This document shows positions 57,949 through 64,000 of a stretch of 64,000 nucleotides of DNA, one piece after another. Numbering within the stretch: position 1 is the stretch's first letter; each line of letters opens with the position of its first letter. The notes under the pieces are model-generated. The model worked only from the letters and a program-made list of their open reading frames with translations, was not told where the DNA came from and ran no database searches. The stretch comes from Nemopilema nomurai (lineage: Eukaryota; Cnidaria; Scyphozoa; Rhizostomeae; Rhizostomatidae). The stretch covers positions 2,239,856 to 2,303,855 of the forward strand of contig ML133365.1 of the NCBI GenBank assembly GCA_003864495.1, written 5' to 3'. Made by a program: the position numbers and the translations under genes.

Positions 57949-60900
57949 CTCTCTCTCTCTATGTGCCGTGTTCGTTGAGAACGTAGGCGATCATGGCTCT
58001 CCACAGCTTCCTGTCTCTTGTTGTTTTCAGTAACTCTCGCTCCGACACTTTTTATCTTTCCCTTTCTGTCAGTTGAACTGCCATCCATTTGCTTAGACTG
58101 CCCAAGTAGGTCAGTCGCTGTCTGCCCCTGCTTCTTTTGCCTTCCACCTTACCTGTTAGAGTCAGGTTTTCTAGACCTTCCTTCCTCATTATATGCCCAA
58201 AGAATTGAAGCTGCCTCTTTCTGATGGATTGCATCAGGGTCCTTCCCTTTCCTGCTCTTCTTAACACTTCATCGTTTGAAACATGGTCTGTCCAAGATAT
58301 TCTGAACATTCGCCTAAAGAACCACATTTCCACCGCCTCTAGTCTGCCTTCCATTTGAGTTGAGATAGTCCAACATTCGCTGCCATATGTAAGGATGGAT
58401 TTCACATAGCAATCCAGCACTCTCATTTTGGTGTCTATAGACATCTTCCGATCTTTAAGTATCTTTCCTAGTTTCTGAAATGCATCCTTTGCCATCCCTA
58501 TTCTTCTTTTAATTTCTGAATCACATTTTCCATCCGCTGTTATCATACTTCCTAGGTAGTTAAACTTTGCAACCTGCTGGATTCTCTGGTCTCCAATGTG
58601 TAAAGTACATTGTGGTTGTACTGTCTTTTTACTAACAACCATACATTCAGTCTTTTTGCAGTTGATCGTTAAACCTCTCTTTTTGCTTTCTTCTACTACT
58701 TTGTCAAGTAGTTCCTGCAACGTTTCCTCCGAATCAGAAATCAGCACTGTGTCATCTGCATACCGCAAGTTGTTCATGTTATGGCCTCCAATGACAAAAC
58801 CCTGCATGCCGTCTAATTCTCTTAGAATTATTTCACTGTACAGGTTGAACAAATCCGGCGAAAATACACATCCTTGCCGTACCCCTCTGCGAATTTGGGT
58901 AAACTCGCTCATTTCATTTTCTACTCTCATACATGCCGTTTGTTCCCAGTACAAATTTCTGATCAGACGGACATCCTTTCCATCAAGATCTAAATTTTGT
59001 AGCAGCTTTAATAGTTCTTCGTGCTGCACCTTATCAAATGCCTTCGTGTAGTCTATAAAACACATATATATGTCTCTTTGCATCTCAATAGCTCGCTCTG
59101 ATAACATTCTAACCATCCAAATTGCATTTCTTGTCCCTGCATCGTCCACAAATCCGCACTGCTCCTGTCCAATTTCTGGTTTTATTCTGCTTCGTGATCT
59201 TCTCATAACAATCTTGAGAATAATTTTGATGATGTGACTCATTAGGCTTATTGTCCTGTGTAGTTCACATTCTATAGCACCTGGTTTCTTGGGCAGAGCA
59301 ATGAAAATTGATTTGCTCAAGTCCTCGGGTATTTCTCCGCTGTCATAGATCTCGTTTATGACCTCGGTAAGTTTTTCAATACCGAATTCGTCCAGTGCTG
59401 TTACCATTTCTGTCACAATCTCATCTGGTCCTGCTGCTTTGTTCTTGCGCATCTTTGATACCGCTGCTCGCACTTCTGATTGTAATATTTTCGGACCCTC
59501 CATATTCTTTTCAATTATTGGTTTCTCGCCTCTGTTGTCGTGAAACAACTCTTGTATGTATTCTGTCCACCTTTCGAGTATCTTGTCTTTTTCCAAAAGA
59601 ACTGTTCCATCCTTCGCTTTCAAACATCCTGATGAAGAACACGACTTACTTCCAGCAAGTTCTTTGATTTGCTTGTGCATGGATAATGGATTGGTGTTCT
59701 TGCATCGTTCTATTTCTTCGCATTTCGCACTTATCCAAGCCTCCTTTGCTTCCCGACATTTGATCTTAATCTCTCTGTCTGCCTGTTTGTATTCCTGACT
59801 GCCTCTGTTGACAATCGTCTGTCTCTTCTTCATCAATTCAAGGATTTCGTCTGTCATCCACTTGTTTTTGCACTTCCTTTCCTTCTTGGGTACAACTTCC
59901 TTGGCTGTTGTTACTAAAGCGCTCTTCAACGATTTCCATTTCGTTTCTCCATCTTGTAACAAAATTTCAAACCTGTTCTTCACAGCCACTGCGTATGTTC
60001 CTCTCAGTCCAGGATCGCTTTGCAGTGCTTCGAATTGTAATTTTGGTGTAACATTCGCTCGCTTTAATTTCTTCAATTTCACCATAAGTTTACAGATGAC
60101 TGGGATATGGTCGCTCCCGCAGTCAGCGCCTGGATATGCTTTTGATTGCTGAACTGCATTTCGGAATCTGTGGTTGATGGTGATGTAGTCAATTTGATTC
60201 TTGATATCACCACCAGGGCCTTTCCATGTCCAAAGTCGTCTTGGGTGTTCTTGAAAGCATGTGTTGGTAATGACTTGCTTGTTTGCAACACACCACTGTA
60301 CCCATCTGTCGCCTCTTTCGTTTCGATTTCCAAGTCCATATTTCCCCACCATTCCGTCTCCTCCTTCTTGATCTTGGCCTACTTTTGCATTGAGATCTCC
60401 CATCACAATGATCAGCTCTTGTGACTTGCACTGCGCCTTTGCATTGTCAAGAGTGTCATAAAACTTTTCAATCTCCTCTTCACTGCTTTCGGATGTCGGT
60501 GCATATACCATTATTATGCAGATGTCGAACGGGTTCCCTTTCAGTTAAACAGCATTACGCGATCTGAAACTTGCAAATGTCCCATAACACACTTGGCTCT
60601 CTCTTCATCCATAATAATTCCAACTCCTCGTTCATGTTTTTCTCCTCCAGAGTATATCATCCGGTAACCTTCTGTTTGAACATCTCCACAGTTGTTCCAA
60701 CGAGTTTCACAGACTCCAAGAATGTTAATCTTCAACCGATCCATCTCTTGCTTCACATTCTCCAGCTTTCCACTTTGAAACATTGTCCGTACGTTCCAAG
60801 TTCCGATTCTGATAATATCCTTGTTGCGGACAGTCGCATGATAGCGGTCAGGAGCTACCTGTCGCACATAGTCATCCTTACCGGGCGAGGGATCAATGTC

Positions 60901-60979
60901 AGTGGACATGACCCCCTTTACGCTCTTCGGGGTTTTCTGTAAGTTGTGCATAGTTCGGCCTTTCTGACTTGTGACCTGA
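57949..60979 (-). mobile_element. RTE-1: nearly complete RTE-clade LINE (3,031 bp)
   Basis: The element lies inside the 71-bp array and is flanked by an 11-bp direct repeat CTTGTCTCTAT (57,938-57,948 and 60,980-60,990). It reads on the minus strand, with its 3' end at 57,949 carrying a short (AGAG)n tail and a short 5' region at 60,979. Endonuclease and reverse-transcriptase domains are complete. The layout with a simple-repeat tail and no poly(A) fits RTE elements. This is an insertion into satellite DNA, judged recent because the duplication is perfect. Confidence 0.88.
58052..60951 (-). pseudogene. RTE-1 endonuclease/reverse transcriptase, one frameshift
   Basis: The first segment (60,951-60,541) starts MHNLQKTPKSVKG and carries IIRIGTWNVRTM and LGVCETRWN, the N-terminal half of an APE-type endonuclease. 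It hits a stop after VMLFN where one base (an A) appears lost, and the frame resumes with LKGNPFDICIIMVYAPTS (about 60,541-60,500). The long second segment (819 residues, stop at 58,052) has the endonuclease motifs MGDLNAKVG and CGSDHIPVI. It then has the RT fingers and palm: KNKAAGPDEI, FIALPKKPG, QEQCGFVDDAGTRNAIW, CFIDYTKAFDKV, RRGVRQGCVFSPDLFNLYSE and the catalytic LRYADDTVL. A C-terminal domain follows with FNYLGSMITADGKCD and SECWTISTQMEGRLEAVEMWFFRRM. 'Craniofacial development protein 2-like' database names usually reflect this LINE family. A single frameshift separates it from an intact frame. Confidence 0.9.
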
Positions 60980-61110
60980 CTTGTCTCTATTAAAGAACTG
61001 AATCCAGATTTATGAACAGTTTTACAGAGTTACCTTATTTCATTGCCAGCCTTGTCTTTATCAAACAACTGAATCCAGATTTATGAACAGTTTTACAGAC
61101 TTCCCTTATA
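60980..61110. repeat. 71-bp minisatellite, right remainder after RTE-1
   Basis: About two further units continue the array on the other side of the LINE, starting with CTTGTCTCTATTAAAGAACTG, and decay into unique sequence after CAGACTTCCCTTATA. Confidence 0.93.
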
Positions 61111-62156
61111 CGGAGTGTTCAAAGCGGAGAAAATGAAATATATTAATAACCACCTCTTAAACCTGATAATTTGTAGGTTCTCTCCTTTATTTAAATATGA
61201 CTCTACAAGGAAGGACAGCTATTATCATTTTTAATACCTTTTCATCACTTTTCGAATTGTCAGTGTCGTCATTTATGACATTGCCTTATTGGAGAATACT
61301 GCTGCTGGTTTTCCAAGGATGAATAGCTTGCCTTCCTGTCGTCTTTTGGTACCATGATACTCCATGATACTTCAAATTTTTTATTTTAAATTCTGAATCC
61401 CCGTAATGAATTACCTTATAACCCAGAATTTCAATGTGTTTAGAGAAATTATGGCTAAACTACGAGGGCAATACTGACTTCAATTTTTCAATCAAAAAGT
61501 GGCACCGGTGCGCCCTGTTTAACTAGCCTCGTTTTGAATGTTGTGACGTAAAGTTATGGACACGCGCGGCGTTTTCCAGTCAATTTAATTTTTTTGCCTA
61601 CTTCATTTTCAATATATTCCTTTAATTAATGTGTAAATAAAGCAAAATATACGATACATAAAATGACAAGGTCAACTACAATATATAAACGTGAAGCTCG
61701 CGTTTAAATCTGCCCCCTCAAAATAAGTAGATTGGGTACAACAGAATAAAAATAAACACAACTCGCTACTTCTTGTCTATTTAAACAAAACAATTGGTTT
61801 TATCAAAATCTCAACGTGATAAAAGTTTTCATAACAAACAATTGGTGTTTATTGTGACATATTTTTTAGAATGTTGGCATTGCAATTAAAAAACAACATT
61901 TTGCATCTTCTACAAAGTCAAGCCCTTCCAATTTGAAGGGTTACAAAATACATATATGCATATAGAACATTTATCAAATTGTATAGATTCACCCAGGGCA
62001 CAGCCAAAAGGATTAGTTCTTGCTGACAAAAAGGGTGTATCTCACTCATTAAGGGTGTGGCCAAAACATAAATACTCTCATATAAAGGCTGCTTTTATGT
62101 GTTTCTGTTTCAAATGTTTGTATGTTATAATTGTTGCAAAAAAGTTACAGGTAGAG
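61111..62156. other. No supported gene
   Basis: AT-rich spacer. A small plus-strand frame (61,956-62,198) lacks homology. Nothing else is supportable up to the left end of the last hAT. Confidence 0.5.
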
Positions 62157-64000
62157 CAGGGGCGGCTGGGAGCAAAATTCGATTGGTATTCAAGGTAACT
62201 AGCAAAAGCCACGCCCAAAATGCCACACCTTTTTGGAAATTGAGAAAGATGTTTTCGATACTAATTCACTAAAGAGTTTATATTTTGTTATCAATTATTT
62301 CAAAATATCTAAAAAACTTCACAAAATGTCACAAATGTTCGCTTGAAACAGTCTATTTACTTCTTTGAAAATCTATCATATCTCCGCTGGTTACAAACTT
62401 TAAATCTATCTACAATGACATCCTTAAAAGATGAATTTTTGGCAAGATTTCTTAACAATTCATGTTCCACTTGTAAGGAAACAAGATTGTTCTTTCTAGT
62501 TTGCATCATATTCGCCCTGCTGCTTGAAATCACCCTCTTCATTCTGCTGAATACACGCTCGCAATGCACACTTGTCAGTGGAATAACAACTGCCAGCTCA
62601 AGCAAATGAACAGCTTGTGGAAGGGCATCTTCAAGCTGTGCGCCTTTTATCACCGTTAAAAGGTCTTGTATAGACGCAATTCCTTCTGGGACGGTCTCTA
62701 TTTCGCCAGTTGGCTGCTCTGGTTGAAATTCATCTCTTTCTTCGATTTCTTCAGTTTCAACCAAATTACTTTCCTCTCTGTCTGCAGTTTGCAACTTTTT
62801 GAAACTCGTGAGTTTTCTTGAAATGATCTCATCTCTATCCCGGACAACTTTCTTTAGCAGAATAGCTATTTCAGAGTTGTTGTATAAAACATTGAGGTTA
62901 TACTCGGTTGCCACAGGGTCCGTAACAGCAAATGGGTAGAGCTGTCGCAGCTCGGCTAGTAAAGCTCGTTGTTCACTAGAAGTTGCGAACTTCCTCTCAA
63001 AAAACTTTGTGGGGTGAACTAGGTTAATCCACTTAAATTTCTCAAGGTTTGAAAAGCGCCAGGCTAGTTGTGATAAAAACATTGTCACTATTTCTTTCCC
63101 GAGTTCAACAAGGAAATCTTCCAGTTTTCCGGGCCATTTATGGCTGCCTCCATATTCCTCCACCCAACTCTGGCACGAACTGTCGGGATTATTGGGTCTA
63201 ACTGCATACTATCCTCCCAAATTTGATTGAAATCAAAATCATTTAAGCCGTATGAAAGTCATTCAACATTGACTTGACGATAACGGGATCTAATGTTGGC
63301 CGTTGCATCACTGTAATCATAGGCGTACAGTACTCGAAAATTTTTCGATATAGTTTAAGCATAAATATAAATTCAATCGCTTGTATTTGAATCCCTAAGC
63401 CTCTCGACAAACTTTGAGTTTCGGCCTTTTCTTTCCTGTCATTGGCAATTTCAAATAAAACTGTTCCAATGGTTTCGTAGCAATTGTCAATCACTCGAAT
63501 TGCCGAGTCGCGTGATAACCAACGAGTGTCCCCAGGCTTAGGCAGGTTATGTCCAAGATGATTGCTCGTTTAGGACTGCTTCGGAAGAATGTCACAATTT
63601 TATCGGTGGTTCCAAAAAATTTCGCTACACGTGGAATTTTGTTTGCTGACCTTGATGCACATAATGACATTCGATGGGCGACGCAATGATTATAGTAAGC
63701 CACTGGAAAAAGCTCAAGCATCCGAGCTTGAACTCCATTAAGGTGTCCACTCATTGCAGGGGCTCCATCGTATGACTGTCCAATTAGCTTGTCTTTACTG
63801 TTTTCAGGTGTTACCTCAAATTTCGAAAGTGTACTTAGCAGAACTTTTGTCAGACCTTCTGCTGACTGATCTTCTGAGGAATCAATTAGACCCAGCAAAT
63901 GCTCTTCCACCTTTCCATCATGCAAAAGTCTAATCGACACTGCAGACTGCTCTACGTTGCTGCAATCACTGGTATCGTCCATCATCACTGCTAGATACTT
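62157..64000 (-). mobile_element. hAT-4: left part of a hAT element running off the window
   Basis: CAGGGGCGGCTGGGAGC at 62,157 has the form of a hAT terminal repeat and lies about 200 bases beyond the 3' end of a minus-strand hAT transposase. The presumed target duplication would be AGGTAGAG (62,149-62,156). The other end lies beyond 64,000, so neither the repeat nor the duplication can be confirmed here. Confidence 0.5.
62357..64000 (-). pseudogene. hAT transposase (ZMYM1-like), 5' end beyond window
   Basis: The minus-strand frame enters from the right edge with KYLAVMMDDTSDCSNVEQ, the catalytic-core start. It continues HCVAHRMSLCASRSANKIP to a break near 63,520, then LPKPGDTRWLSRDSAIRV (63,540-63,490) and TMITVMQRPTLDP to a stop at 63,243. 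Beyond it, frames give LNDFDFNQIWEDS, PTVRARVGWRNMEA and, from 63,163, KFKWINLVHPTKFF, an acidic linker, and the dimerisation block VVIPLTSVHCERVFSRMKRV, stop at 62,357. Order and motifs are those of a ZMYM1-like hAT transposase. At least three frameshifts or stops. The zinc-finger N-terminus would be outside the window. Confidence 0.8.

Noticed and set aside
58596..60942. Several plus-strand frames over the RTE-1 region
   Set aside because: They are antisense shadows of the LINE reading frame and have no domains.
1..64000. CRISPR array, tRNA or rRNA genes
   Set aside because: None seen; the tandem repeats present have no unique spacers, and no cloverleaf or rRNA core was recognised by eye.

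Overview
This window looks like repeat-rich, AT-rich nuclear DNA from an invertebrate animal, most likely a cnidarian (an inference from protein style, not a database result). Genes are spliced with GT-AG introns, there are no bacterial operons, and almost every recognisable reading frame belongs to a DNA transposon or a LINE. I see no clear conserved housekeeping gene, rRNA, tRNA or CRISPR array. Most coding copies carry one to several single-base frameshifts or nonsense codons. Either the copies are decaying or the assembly has residual indel errors.

Layout. 1-5.2 kb: sparse DNA, a decayed gene with a GTF2I-type repeat and a ~180-bp tandem repeat. 5.2-8.5 kb: a complete hAT element (hAT-1) with an 8-bp target duplication. 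8.8-15.5 kb: a decayed THAP/Kolobok-type element (Kolobok-2) on the minus strand, with a small convergent P2RX7_C-like gene at its end and an RTE LINE fragment inside it. 17-23.3 kb: a possible KDZ-like remnant and two PIF/Harbinger copies, one deleted and one with an apparently intact transposase. 23.5-26.3 kb: a second hAT of the hAT-1 family. 26.9-35.7 kb: an older Kolobok-like gene that appears split by a younger element, Kolobok-1 (27,943-34,856, TTAA target duplication). 36-45.6 kb: THAP/P-element-like copies, paired C2H2-finger genes and a ZMYM1-like hAT remnant. 46,675-51,630: a long-terminal-inverted-repeat element flanked by TCAA, coding for a PIN-nuclease-like, cysteine-rich protein. 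52.3-56.4 kb: an OTU-like protease domain in frame with a hAT transposase. 56.5-61.1 kb: a 71-bp minisatellite invaded by a nearly complete RTE LINE. 62.2 kb to the end: one end of a further hAT.

The most unusual points are: (i) Kolobok-1 encloses two convergent genes between TTAA-flanked ends, a THAP transposase and a P2RX7_C-domain protein whose splice sites and frame are intact, and Kolobok-2 has the same pairing, so the P2RX7_C gene looks like an element-encoded partner; (ii) the 4,956-bp TCAA-flanked element codes for a PIN/FEN1-like nuclease with a CXC-like tail rather than a recognisable DDE transposase; (iii) an OTU-like cysteine protease seems fused to a hAT transposase; (iv) a GTF2I-type repeat sits in what looks like invertebrate DNA.

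Splice sites, frames and terminal repeats were read by eye. Family names rest on remembered motif patterns and should be confirmed by profile searches.
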